From Catenulispora pinistramenti (GTDB lineage Bacteria > Actinomycetota > Actinomycetes > Streptomycetales > Catenulisporaceae), in NCBI RefSeq assembly GCF_018274385.1, contig NZ_JAAFYZ010000016.1, forward strand, positions 1-64,000: a DNA stretch of 64,000 nucleotides, given 5' to 3'. Every line of letters begins with the position of its first letter. The stretch's first letter is position 1. A program made the translations under genes and the position numbers. A model generated the notes under the pieces. It saw nothing but the letters and a program-made list of their open reading frames with translations. It did no database searches and was not told the origin of the DNA. This document shows positions 38,801 to 46,563 of this stretch, piece after piece.

Positions 38801-39873
38801 TTGGGCGCCGAAGTGGTGCTGGAGGACAAGTGGCCGGTGTTGGGCCGACACGAGCGAGCCGCGGTCTGGTTGCGAGTATTGACCGACCTCGGGCGAGCAC
38901 CGCGGACGATCGACGCCTACGCCCGTGGGTTGGCCGAGTATCTGTCGGTGTGCGAGCGGGAGGCAGTCGACCCGATCACCGCGGACCGGGCGCACGTTGC
39001 CGTCTATGTTCGCGAACTGACGTCGCGCCCGAGCAAGCGTGGAACGAACGTGGTGTCGATCGATTCGGGGGCCGGGTTGTCGAACGCCACGCTTCAACAG
39101 CGGTTGGTGCCCGTGCGGCTGTTTTACGACTTCCTCATCGAGGACGGGCTGCGCGACTCCAATCCGGTGGGCCGGGGTCGTTACACGCCTCGTGGTGGGT
39201 TCGGCGGACACGAGCGCGGCCTTGTTCCCCGCCTGGTCAAGCTGCCGTGGATCCCCAGCGAGCAGCAGTGGCTGGATGTCCTGGCGGCTGCTGCGGATGA
39301 GCCGATCCGGAACAGGGTGATGCTTGCGCTGGCCTACGATGCCGCCTTGCGGCGCGAGGAGTTGTGCTCTCTGCGCACCGACGATGTGGACCCAGCGCAT
39401 CGCATGCTTCGAATACGGGCGAAGACCACGAAGAACCGCATGGAGCGCGTGGTGCCGTATTCGGCGACCACTGGTGTGCTGTTGTCGGACTACCTCGCCC
39501 ACCGCGCGACGATCAGCCGGGAGCGGGGCCTGTTGTTTTTGTCGGAGTCTCGCCGCAACTACGGCGAGCCGTTGAGCCTGTGGACCTGGTCGAAAGTGGT
39601 GCGAAGGATCGCGCTGGCCTCCGGGTCGAGCGATTCTCCACCCACACCACCCGGCACCTGTGTCTGACGGATCTGGCCCGGATGGGCTGGGAGCTCCACG
39701 CGATCGCCACGTTCGCCGGCCACCGCTCCACCGAGTCCACACTCCAGTACATCCACCTGTCCGGCCGGGACCTGGCCGAGAAGCTGCAGCGCGGCATGGA
39801 TCAGATCCACGCGTGGCGGATGGAGATGCTGGCCAGCCTCGGCGAGCACAAGCCGGGAGCGATCAAGTCGTGA
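38801..39873 (+). pseudogene. Small tyrosine recombinase (TnpA-like) of nested element, -1 frameshift
   Basis: TTG 38801 (GGAG upstream) begins a core-binding domain (LGRAPRTIDAYARGLAEYLS). The catalytic half has Arg in YDAALRREELCSLR and Lys in TKNRMERVVPYS. At the GGG of 39623-39625 the frame must shift by -1: the first frame ends at 39667, while HTTRHLCLTDLARMG and GHRSTESTLQYIHLSG (HxxR, His, Tyr) lie in the other frame up to 39873. One missing G explains it. It may be a mutation, a sequencing error or, less likely, programmed frameshifting. The end overlaps the next gene by 4 bases. Confidence 0.82.
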
Positions 39874-42179
39874 CCGCACTGTCCTCGGCGGCCGTCAACC
39901 TGACGGCCGCGGCTCCCGCCTGGACCTGGCCGATCAGCCCGGCGAAGTACGACTCCTCGGCTGCGCTCACCGGCCTTGAGCTGTCCGCGCTCGAGGAGCT
40001 GGGCTGGGGGCTGCGCCAGTGGCCGGACCGGTGGCAGGATCCGCATCAGGCCCAGTGGCGGGCAATCCACCGACTCGTCCAGCCTCTCGCCGCCCGGGAG
40101 CACCTCGACGTCGCAGATAACGTATTCCACCGCCGCTCGGCGGTCGACGCCGTCGCGCTGCTGCTGCGCGGGTGCGCCACGCAGCGCAGGAGCTTCTGGG
40201 CCTGGGACGCATCGGCTTGGGCCGACGTGCTGGGGACCAGCGGGAAGGCGTATCGGCGGGCGTATCCGGGATGGGCCGACAGCTCCGCACGCTCCTATGC
40301 GATCGCGATGGCATACCTGTTCGGGTTCGCCGACCTGCAGCTGCTGGGCAATGTCGGGCGCACCGCCGTCGCTCGGAAGGTGTTCGGGCAGGCCCGTGTC
40401 GATGAGGCCATCGATCAGGTCACCGCGGTGCTGCACGGCTGGGGGCAGCGGTCCCCGCAGGTCACCGCCAGAACCGTGGGCCTGGTCAGTCATTCGATGC
40501 TGCTCAACCGCAGCCCGTTGCTGGCGGATCTGACACCGGAGGTCCTGCAGCAGCTGCGCACCAACACGACGATTCCCTACTCCCTGCGCCAGAACTTCCA
40601 CAGCGTCCACCGGGCGCTGGCCGCGCTCGGCCTGACCAGCCCGCCGCAACCGCCGACTCGGCTTAGCCCGCCGCCGGTGGAAGGCGTGTCCGAGCCGTGG
40701 GCGCAGTGGGTGCAGCGCTGGTGCGACACCTCCACGCTGCCGCCGCGCAGCCGTAGAGGCCGACGCACCCAGATGCTCCGCATCGGACGCTGGCTGGCTG
40801 CCGAACACCCCGAGGTCCAGCAGCCGGAGCAGTGGACGCGCGAGCTGTGCGCCGCCTGGGTGGCCGCCGTCGACCGCATGCGCATCGGCGACTACACCCA
40901 GAGCGACATCGCCGTGCACGAGCGCATCGGCGAACCCCTGATGCCCAGGACCAAGAGCGGCCTTCTCGCCGGGGCCCGCCAGCTGTTTCGCGACTGTCAG
41001 GAATGGGGGTGGATACCACGGCGTTTCGACCCGACCCGCGCCCTGGCAACACCCAGGAGCATCAAAGCACTGATCGGTCCGGACCCTCGCGTGATCGCCG
41101 ACGACATCTGGGCGAAGCTTCTGTGGGCCGGCCTCAACATCGAGCACTGCGACATCTACGCGCAACCCGTCGGCCGCCTCCACCCGATCGAGCTGCTTCG
41201 AGCACTGGCGATGACCTGGCTGTTCGGCGGGCTGCGCTCCGATGAGATCGTCCGGCTGCGGGTGGGCTGCATCCGCTGGCAACGCGACGACGTCCGCGTT
41301 CCCGGCACCGACAACGAAGTCCTCGCCAAAGACGCGGTCTGCCTGCTCGATATCCCGGTGCACAAGACCGGAACCGCCTTCACCAAACCGGTGGACCCGC
41401 TGCTGGGACAGGCTATCGCCGCCTGGGAATCAGTCCGCCCCACACAGCCCGCCGCCGTCGACCGCAAGACCGGCGAGCACGTCCAGCTGCTGTTCTCCTA
41501 CCGGGCCCAAGGCATCGGCGGACGCTACCTCAACGATCGCATCATCCCCGCGCTGTGCGCCAAGGCCGGCGTCCCGACCAGCGACGTCCGCGGCAACATC
41601 ACCAGCCACCGAGCCCGCTCCACCATCGCCAGCCAGCTCTACAACGCCAAGGAACCAATGACGCTTTTCGAGCTGCAGGCCTGGCTCGGGCACCGCTCAC
41701 CCGCAGCCACCCAGCACTACGCCAAGATCGCACCGATCACCCTGGCGAAGGCCTACAGCGACGCCGGATACTTCGCCCGCAACGTGCGCACCATCGAAGT
41801 CCTCGTCGACCGGGACGCCGTCACCTCCGGCGCGGCCGCGGCCGGCGAGCCCTGGCAGTTCTACGACCTCGGCCACGGCTACTGCACCTACACGTTCTTC
41901 GAACAGTGCCAGCACCGGATGGCCTGCGCCAGGTGCGACTTCTACACGCCCAAAGCCTCCAGCAAAGGTCAACTGCTGGAGGCAAAGGACAACCTGCAGC
42001 GCATGCTGGCCAACATCCCGCTCACCGACGACGAACGGGCCGCCGTTGATGACGGGCAGACAGCCCTTGACCAACTCCTGGAACGGCTGATCGACACACC
42101 CACCCCCGCCGGCGCCACGCCGCGGGAGCTCGGCATCCCGGCGACGGCGACACTCCTGCCGATCATCGAGGTGAAGTAG
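39870..42179 (+). CDS. Large tyrosine recombinase (TnpB-like) of nested element
   Basis: GTG 39870 overlaps the tnpA stop (GTGA) and gives 769 residues. The catalytic core has Arg in FGGLRSDEIVRL, HxxR in TSHRARSTIASQL, His in WLGHRSPAATQHY and Tyr in QHYAKI. The tail is cysteine-rich (GYCTYTFFEQCQHRMACARC) followed by a helical region, parallel to but divergent from the outer TnpB tail. The ~330-residue N-terminal extension is typical of the large partner in Tn554-like pairs. It appears intact, so the element may still be mobilised if tnpA function is supplied. Confidence 0.87.
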   Translation: MTALSSAAVNLTAAAPAWTWPISPAKYDSSAALTGLELSALEELGWGLRQWPDRWQDPHQAQWRAIHRLVQPLAAREHLDVADNVFHRRSAVDAVALLLRGCATQRRSFWAWDASAWADVLGTSGKAYRRAYPGWADSSARSYAIAMAYLFGFADLQLLGNVGRTAVARKVFGQARVDEAIDQVTAVLHGWGQRSPQVTARTVGLVSHSMLLNRSPLLADLTPEVLQQLRTNTTIPYSLRQNFHSVHRALAALGLTSPPQPPTRLSPPPVEGVSEPWAQWVQRWCDTSTLPPRSRRGRRTQMLRIGRWLAAEHPEVQQPEQWTRELCAAWVAAVDRMRIGDYTQSDIAVHERIGEPLMPRTKSGLLAGARQLFRDCQEWGWIPRRFDPTRALATPRSIKALIGPDPRVIADDIWAKLLWAGLNIEHCDIYAQPVGRLHPIELLRALAMTWLFGGLRSDEIVRLRVGCIRWQRDDVRVPGTDNEVLAKDAVCLLDIPVHKTGTAFTKPVDPLLGQAIAAWESVRPTQPAAVDRKTGEHVQLLFSYRAQGIGGRYLNDRIIPALCAKAGVPTSDVRGNITSHRARSTIASQLYNAKEPMTLFELQAWLGHRSPAATQHYAKIAPITLAKAYSDAGYFARNVRTIEVLVDRDAVTSGAAAAGEPWQFYDLGHGYCTYTFFEQCQHRMACARCDFYTPKASSKGQLLEAKDNLQRMLANIPLTDDERAAVDDGQTALDQLLERLIDTPTPAGATPRELGIPATATLLPIIEVK

Positions 42180-42229
42180 AAACCGGCATAGACCCGGGCC
42201 GATTGCAAAGCTCCGATGGCAGGCGGCCG

Positions 42230-43315
42230 TTAGATGTCGGAGCGGCGCAGATTGTCGTCGAGGTGTTCCATCTCGACGTCCACCGCGTACACCACGAAGT
42301 CCTTCGTGATCGGCAACACTGTGATCCAATCGGCCGCGCTGAGCAAACTTGCCATCGCGCAGAGAAGGCCCCTGCCCATGTCGGAGCAGGTCAACGTGAG
42401 TTCCTGGGCCAGAAGACGTGCGACGTCAGAGACCGCGCCAAGGTCCACCGACGTCTCGTGGGCCATGTCCGCCGGCGACCAGATGACATCCGAGTCGGGT
42501 TTGTCGGCCAGGTGAACGCGCCGATCCTCATCGAGGCCGACATGGATGGTGAAATCGGTCGGATCCGCGCGCTCGTCGTACATGAGCGCGATGCAATAGG
42601 CGGGGGTATCGATCGCCAGATCGCGAACGGAGCGAGGGATCTGGGTGAGCAACTCTTGTTGGACCGTTGCCCAGGCGTCTTCGACTGTGAAGCCCACTGG
42701 CGGACGCTCGTACTTCACCTGCGGAGAGCCCAGACGCTCGGAAATCTCCAGACGGACCAGTCCTTCGTCGTCGTAGACGGCGTCGATGGCTGTATAGAAC
42801 CTGAGTGGAAGCAGGGCTCCGGATTGCCTGTCTCCATGATGGGTCACGATGCGAGTCACCTGGTCGTCGGTGTAGTCGTAGGTCTCGCAACCCCCGCCAC
42901 CGGTGGCGACCATCGCCACCGACCGCATGCGGCCTGCCTCAAAGCCGAACTCGTGCAGGTAGATCGGGCGGCCGTCGGCATGAAAGTGGGCTTCCTCGAC
43001 GGTGTCGACCAGGTATGTGCGAAAAGTCTCGTAGTAGAGCTTGCCGCCGAGGAAGCCGCTGTATTCGAGCATGGCCACCAGACGATCGTCCGCGTCGAAC
43101 CCGATCTGGAAATGGTCTTGCGCCAGGTCCGGCCGCTCGGCAAGGCGATGCCCCGGATGACTCAGGTCCCGCTCGTAGTGAAGGGGACGGAGGTCGAACG
43201 CCTCGTCGTCGTACCATTCCCAGCGAACGACGGCTGCGTGCGCGGCCGTCCGATGGACGTCGTATTCCGCGGCCAGGCGGGCGAAGCGTTCATCGAGGCC
43301 AGACAGATCGATCAT
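42230..43315 (-). CDS. Hypothetical cargo protein of nested element (361 aa)
   Basis: The acidic cytosolic protein from ATG 43315 contains VVRWEWYDDEAFDLRPLHYE, GGKLYYETFRTYLVDTVEEA and PAYCIALMYDERADPTDF. I recognise no family. The composition and the repeated aromatic/acidic beta strands resemble actinobacterial polymorphic-toxin immunity or DUF proteins, but that is only an impression. It lies between the nested tnpB and the element's right end, in the opposite orientation, and so is the cargo of this element. Confidence 0.6.
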   Translation of the reverse strand: MIDLSGLDERFARLAAEYDVHRTAAHAAVVRWEWYDDEAFDLRPLHYERDLSHPGHRLAERPDLAQDHFQIGFDADDRLVAMLEYSGFLGGKLYYETFRTYLVDTVEEAHFHADGRPIYLHEFGFEAGRMRSVAMVATGGGGCETYDYTDDQVTRIVTHHGDRQSGALLPLRFYTAIDAVYDDEGLVRLEISERLGSPQVKYERPPVGFTVEDAWATVQQELLTQIPRSVRDLAIDTPAYCIALMYDERADPTDFTIHVGLDEDRRVHLADKPDSDVIWSPADMAHETSVDLGAVSDVARLLAQELTLTCSDMGRGLLCAMASLLSAADWITVLPITKDFVVYAVDVEMEHLDDNLRRSDI

Positions 43316-43399
43316 GCTTCAGATCCTACGGCGACGACGATAACCAGTTGACGACCGGGCGTCGGTTGGCGGCTCCGATGAACCCGTCCAGGTTGACAA

Positions 43400-43411
43400 G
43401 TCAGATTCCAC
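43400..43411. repeat. Right terminal inverted repeat of nested element
   Basis: GTCAGATTCCAC pairs with GTGGAATCAGAC at 38739-38750 and adjoins CATA, which is repeated at the left junction. Confidence 0.7.
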
Positions 43412-43414
43412 ATA

Positions 43415-43844
43415 ACCGTCTCGCTGTGGACAACGGTCGACGGGGCATAGCCCGGCCCCAGCGTCGGCTTCCCGGTTACCGGATTCGGGGCGCCGACAGT
43501 GCGGACCGACTGTCGCTTGGTGCCGGACGCCCGCGGCTTGACAGTCAGCTGGATCCAGCAGCTGAAGTCTCGGGCTTCCACCCGCGTCGCCCGGTCCCAC
43601 GACACGCCGACCGCCCCAGGAACCGCCACCACCGCAGCAGGTCCATGCCGTAGGAGCGGACGGTGGCCGCCGCCTTCCCGGACGCCAGCAACTCCTGGAA
43701 GAACACCGCGACCGGCTCGACGGCCGCACCGTCCGCGTCGACCAGCCGGTAGGGCTCGTACCGGTCGCCGGTCTCCACAAGCCGACCCCACCGGGGAACC
43801 ACCAACCTCGACAGATCCCGCTCGGGAATACGATCGTCCATCAC
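43415..43844 (-). pseudogene. N-terminal part of the outer small recombinase (TnpA-like), interrupted and frameshifted
   Basis: ATG 43844 (MMDDRIPERDLSRLVVPRWG) opens a core-binding domain with AAATVRSYGMDLLRWWRFLG. At the C-run of 43614-43617 the frame shifts by one base and continues AVGVSWDRATRVEARDFSCW. It runs to PGYAPSTVVHSETVM, where the nested element begins. The continuation MLRRFYDLH is at 38729. The upstream 43845-43921 holds the right end of the outer element. Confidence 0.82.
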
Positions 43845-43887
43845 GATCGCAGACCGTACTGCGCGACAACCTCATCCGTGCCCTGAA

Positions 43888-43911
43888 CTGCACAATCAAC
43901 CTGGTTCGTTC
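43888..43911. repeat. Right terminal inverted repeat of outer element
   Basis: GCACAATCAACCT, five bases, GTTCAG. It is the imperfect inverse of the left end at 34452-34474. Confidence 0.65.
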
Positions 43912-43921
43912 AGTCAACGGG

Positions 43922-43983
43922 GCGTGCTCATGAGCACAAGGGGTTGAGAATGCAGGACCGCAGGTGCCAACCGACACCATGAT
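43922..43983 (-). pseudogene. tnpB fragment flanking the outer element (front side of the insertion)
   Basis: The minus frame reads SVGTCGPAFSTPCAHEHA, matching SIGTCARAFSSPCVHEHA of the intact tnpB, and stops being similar exactly at HEHA. It is the other half of tail fragment 3. Upstream codons of this old tnpB have been replaced by an IS256 fragment. Confidence 0.82.
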
Positions 43984-43989
43984 GACGTG

Positions 43990-44325
43990 TGCATGGTCGT
44001 CTGCGACGGGCTGAAGGGCCTGCCCGACGCGATCGAGCGGGTCTGGCCGCAGGCCATCACCCAGACCTGCGTCATCCACCTGCTGCGCGGCAGCTTCCGC
44101 TACGCCCGACGCCGGCACTGGGCATAAATCGCCAGGGACCTCAAACCGATCTACACCGCCCCGACCGAGGCCGCCGCCACCGAACGGTTCCTGGAGTTCG
44201 CCGAGACCTGGGGCACGAAGTACCCGGCGACCATCCGGCTGTGGGAGAACGCCTGGGCGGAGTTCGTGCCGTTCCCGTCCTTCGACGCCGAGCGTGGGAC
44301 CGGCCTGGGCGGAAAGCGCTAGACC
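43990..44325 (+). mobile_element. IS256-family transposase remnant
   Basis: The frame reads VVCDGLKGLPDAIERVWPQA, ITQTCVIHLLRGSFRYA, an internal TAA, then FAETWGTKYPATIRLWENAW and AEFVPF. These are conserved parts of mutator-type transposases (DGLKGLP with a catalytic Asp). Both ends are missing and there is an in-frame stop, so it is dead. No terminal repeats were found. The 44326-44471 gap shows nothing. Confidence 0.82.
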
Positions 44326-44471
44326 ACCTACATCAGCCCCGTTACACCGCTACTTTGACGGACCCATACCCATACCCGAGCACGCGGCCAAAGTCTGGTT
44401 CTCCCGATCGTCGTGACGCCGAAGAAATTCCTGCCCTGCAGCTCGCTGCCGGAACATCAGTAGCATGAGAC

Positions 44472-45215
44472 ATGCTCGATGACACCCAACGCAAAGAGGT
44501 CGAGGAACTCGTCGGCCGGTTGGTCCCGAAGCTCGTGGCCGAAGAAGTGATCCGGCATGTGGCCCAGCACGTAGCCGATCAGGTGGCAGAGCAGTTGGCG
44601 GAGCTGGGCGTCGCACCGCCACCGCCGCCGCAGACGGACCGGGTCCCGCACACCATATGGGAGGGTTCTGGGGCCAAAGACTTCGTGTTCGACCCGCCGT
44701 TCCCCCACCGCGGCCTGTTGCTCGTAGCATGCGGGAGCTCTGGATACGACTCATTCCGCGTCCTGCAGCTCGCGAAGTCCGAGATAAGAACCCAGACCCT
44801 CGACAAGACATCGGTGATCAGCAAAGACCACAGCCCCGAGGTCATCCCCGTCAAAGAAGGCGTGACACACCTGGGAATCGAGGCCGGCGACGCCTACCGC
44901 TGGCGCATCGAGATCCTGGATCCGGACAAGCTGCAGGAGCTGGCGCTTCCCTGTTCGGGCGAGCGCGGGGCGGTGTTCGTCCACCGGCTCGGATCGGCGC
45001 AGGCCGTGATACGGTCCGCCGAGAGCGTCAGGGTCCGTTTTTATGTACCCTGCGATTGCGCAGACCGCTGCGACGAACTATCCCACAGGTCCGGAAGTAT
45101 CCTGGTGTGGTCGATCAGAAAAGGCAAAGAGAAGTTTGTGCTACCGGCCGAGCAGGGCATCGTGTACATCGACACCAACGACCAGTGGTCTCTGGAGGCG
45201 AAAGGCGGTCGGTAA
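44472..45215 (+). CDS. Hypothetical protein (247 aa)
   Basis: ATG 44472. The N-terminal ~45 residues form an amphipathic Glu/Val/Ala-rich helix (VEELVGRLVPKLVAEEVIRH), followed by a PPPPPQ linker. The rest is beta-rich (GLLLVACGSSGYDSFRVLQL, YRWRIEILD) with cysteines in PCDCADRCDE. It has no signal peptide. The fold is reminiscent of a small sensor or carbohydrate-binding-like beta sandwich on a helical oligomerisation stalk, but no family is recognised. It stands alone beside mobile-element debris. Confidence 0.55.
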   Translation: MLDDTQRKEVEELVGRLVPKLVAEEVIRHVAQHVADQVAEQLAELGVAPPPPPQTDRVPHTIWEGSGAKDFVFDPPFPHRGLLLVACGSSGYDSFRVLQLAKSEIRTQTLDKTSVISKDHSPEVIPVKEGVTHLGIEAGDAYRWRIEILDPDKLQELALPCSGERGAVFVHRLGSAQAVIRSAESVRVRFYVPCDCADRCDELSHRSGSILVWSIRKGKEKFVLPAEQGIVYIDTNDQWSLEAKGGR

Positions 45216-45343
45216 AGACGACCACCTGCGACGACCGAGCAACTGGACGAGAGTATCGCGAGCAAAAGACAAAACCCTCAGATGCCCGCATCCCACGCTC
45301 TCACGTGGCGCGGGTGGTCGTCCGTGGTCCGGTCCGGGGCTGG

Positions 45344-46180
45344 CTAACCCTCCACGACGAGTTCCGCGAACTGATCTGCGTACCCCAGCAGCAACATCCG
45401 CGACTCGTGCAGAGTCGGGACAAGCCCGGCCCATGCCGAAGAGCCCTGCTCTCCATAGAGCTCCTGAAGGTCCGCGATCAGCGCATCCCAGTCACGCTCG
45501 CCCGCTCCGCTGACGCTGCGGAACCCGAGTGTGGCCGCCCCGATGCCAAAGAGCACGTACCCATGCCGTTCGCTCAGGCGCCGGGCGACGGAATGGCAGT
45601 CGAACGGGGTCCAGTCCCCGAAAAAGTAGCCGTTCGGGATACCGGCCAGCAGATCCGTGCCGTCGTCCGTCGGCAGGCATTGCACGACGTGCCGGTCACC
45701 GACCACGACGCCGGGGTTCCGATTCAACGTCACGAGCGCGTCGACGTCACTCGGCTCCAGGACCAGGGATCCGCACACAGAATCCCATGGCACGGTACGA
45801 ACAGGGTCACGAAGCGCGGCAGCGCCGGCCTGGAACCGGGCCACTTCGTAGGCGGTGAGCACTTCCGGGGTGTCTTCCGCCGGATAGGCGACGCCTTCGT
45901 CAAGGCCGTACATGGACCGGGAGTGCTCACTTGTATAAAGACACTGATCCAGGTCGTCCAGAGTCAGGAAACATCGCCCCTGCCCGCGATGTTCCGCCTC
46001 GACTCGCCCGAAGGCCCGCATCAGGACGTCGAACGACTCCGCGCCGTCGATCAGCGCAACGCTGAACGTGTCGGCACCGCGATACCCCTGTGCCGGGAGC
46101 TGCGCTATTTCCAAGGCGTCACTCGCTCCCCCGCGGATCGGCGGTGCTGTTGCTGTTGCTGTTTCTGTCGCCATCGCCAT
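45344..46180 (-). CDS. Hypothetical protein (up to 278 aa, start uncertain)
   Basis: The frame runs from ATG 46180, inside the end of the arsR-like gene, but the first ~20 codons (ATETATATAP) are only the second reading of that gene's repeat. TTG 46114, with GGGGGAG upstream, may be the true start. The body contains FDVLMRAFGRVEAEHRGQGR, GDRHVVQCLPTDDGTDLLAG and NGYFFGDWTPFDCH. This is an acidic cytosolic protein resembling the DUF4253 group in its C-terminal half (ferredoxin-like), with low certainty. It is co-directional with arsR. Confidence 0.5.
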   Translation of the reverse strand: MAMATETATATAPPIRGGASDALEIAQLPAQGYRGADTFSVALIDGAESFDVLMRAFGRVEAEHRGQGRCFLTLDDLDQCLYTSEHSRSMYGLDEGVAYPAEDTPEVLTAYEVARFQAGAAALRDPVRTVPWDSVCGSLVLEPSDVDALVTLNRNPGVVVGDRHVVQCLPTDDGTDLLAGIPNGYFFGDWTPFDCHSVARRLSERHGYVLFGIGAATLGFRSVSGAGERDWDALIADLQELYGEQGSSAWAGLVPTLHESRMLLLGYADQFAELVVEG

Positions 46181-46508
46181 CGCTGTTGCTGTTGCTGTCG
46201 CTGTCGATATTGCTCAAGACAGCCGCCAGAAGCCCGGGGAACCGCGCGTCGAACTCCTCGCCCCGCAGCCTGGCGCTCTGCTGCCGGCCCTGATGGCTCC
46301 GCCAGATCAGGCCGGACTCGCGCAGGATCCGGAAATGGTGGGAGGCGTTGGACTTGCTGATACCCAGCGCACTGTAGATCACCGAGCACTCGGTCTCGCC
46401 GTCGCGCGCCAGCAGGGCGACGATCCGCAGCCGGAGCGGGTCGCTGAGCGCGTGCATGGCCGCGGCCAGGGGCACGTCGGCCGGATCGGCGTGGAAGGCG
46501 TCGCGCAT
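46119..46508 (-). CDS. ArsR-family transcriptional regulator with low-complexity tail
   Basis: The 129-residue protein has a winged helix (AAMHALSDPLRLRIVALLAR, SNASHHFRILRESGLIWR). No metal-binding CxC is evident in the recognition helix; ECSVIY has a single Cys. The last ~25 residues are Ser/Asn/Asp repeats (NSNSDGDGDRNSNSNST) made by a repeated 6-base DNA pattern. It is divergent from an MFS transporter, with a 55-bp gap containing repeats, so it probably represses that transporter. Confidence 0.87.
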   Translation of the reverse strand: MRDAFHADPADVPLAAAMHALSDPLRLRIVALLARDGETECSVIYSALGISKSNASHHFRILRESGLIWRSHQGRQQSARLRGEEFDARFPGLLAAVLSNIDSDSNSNSDGDGDRNSNSNSTADPRGSE

Positions 46509-46535
46509 GCGTCGAGCCTACCCTGCGGTCCAATG

Positions 46536-46560
46536 GTTCAATTATTGTTGTACCGTTCAA
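46536..46560. promoter_or_regulatory. Operator candidate between arsR-like and MFS genes
   Basis: GTTCAA occurs twice (46536-46541 and 46555-46560), and CAATTATTG (46539-46547) is a 4+1+4 palindrome overlapping the first. This AT-rich patch lies between the divergent starts and is a plausible ArsR binding site overlapping a promoter. Confidence 0.5.
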
Positions 46561-46563
46561 CTC

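Larger units (their letters stand above)
38731..43414. mobile_element. Nested paired-recombinase element inside outer tnpA
   Basis: This 4.7-kb insertion separates the two halves of the outer tnpA. Its ends carry GTGGAATCAGAC (38739-38750) and, inverted, GTCAGATTCCAC (43400-43411). CATA occurs at both junctions (38727-38730 and 43411-43414), consistent with a short crossover core. It encodes its own small recombinase (frameshifted), large recombinase and one cargo gene. Confidence 0.8.
34448..43922. mobile_element. Outer Tn554-like paired-recombinase element inserted in a relative's tnpB
   Basis: The element runs from just after tnpB tail fragment 3 to just before the tnpB piece at 43922. 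Its ends carry imperfect terminal inverted repeats. It encodes a small recombinase (tnpA, now split), a large recombinase (tnpB) and two cargo genes. Removal in silico rejoins HEHA with CVRC of the host tnpB. Another element (38731-43414) is nested inside its tnpA. End positions are accurate to a few bases only. Confidence 0.78.

Noticed and set aside
37959-42179. A recombinase-in-trio (RIT) element
   Set aside because: Adjacent recombinases look like a run, but the pairs belong to two nested elements in opposite orientations, each with one small and one large recombinase.
34448-43922. Integrative conjugative element or prophage
   Set aside because: No relaxase, transfer, capsid or replication genes are present; only recombinases and small cargo.
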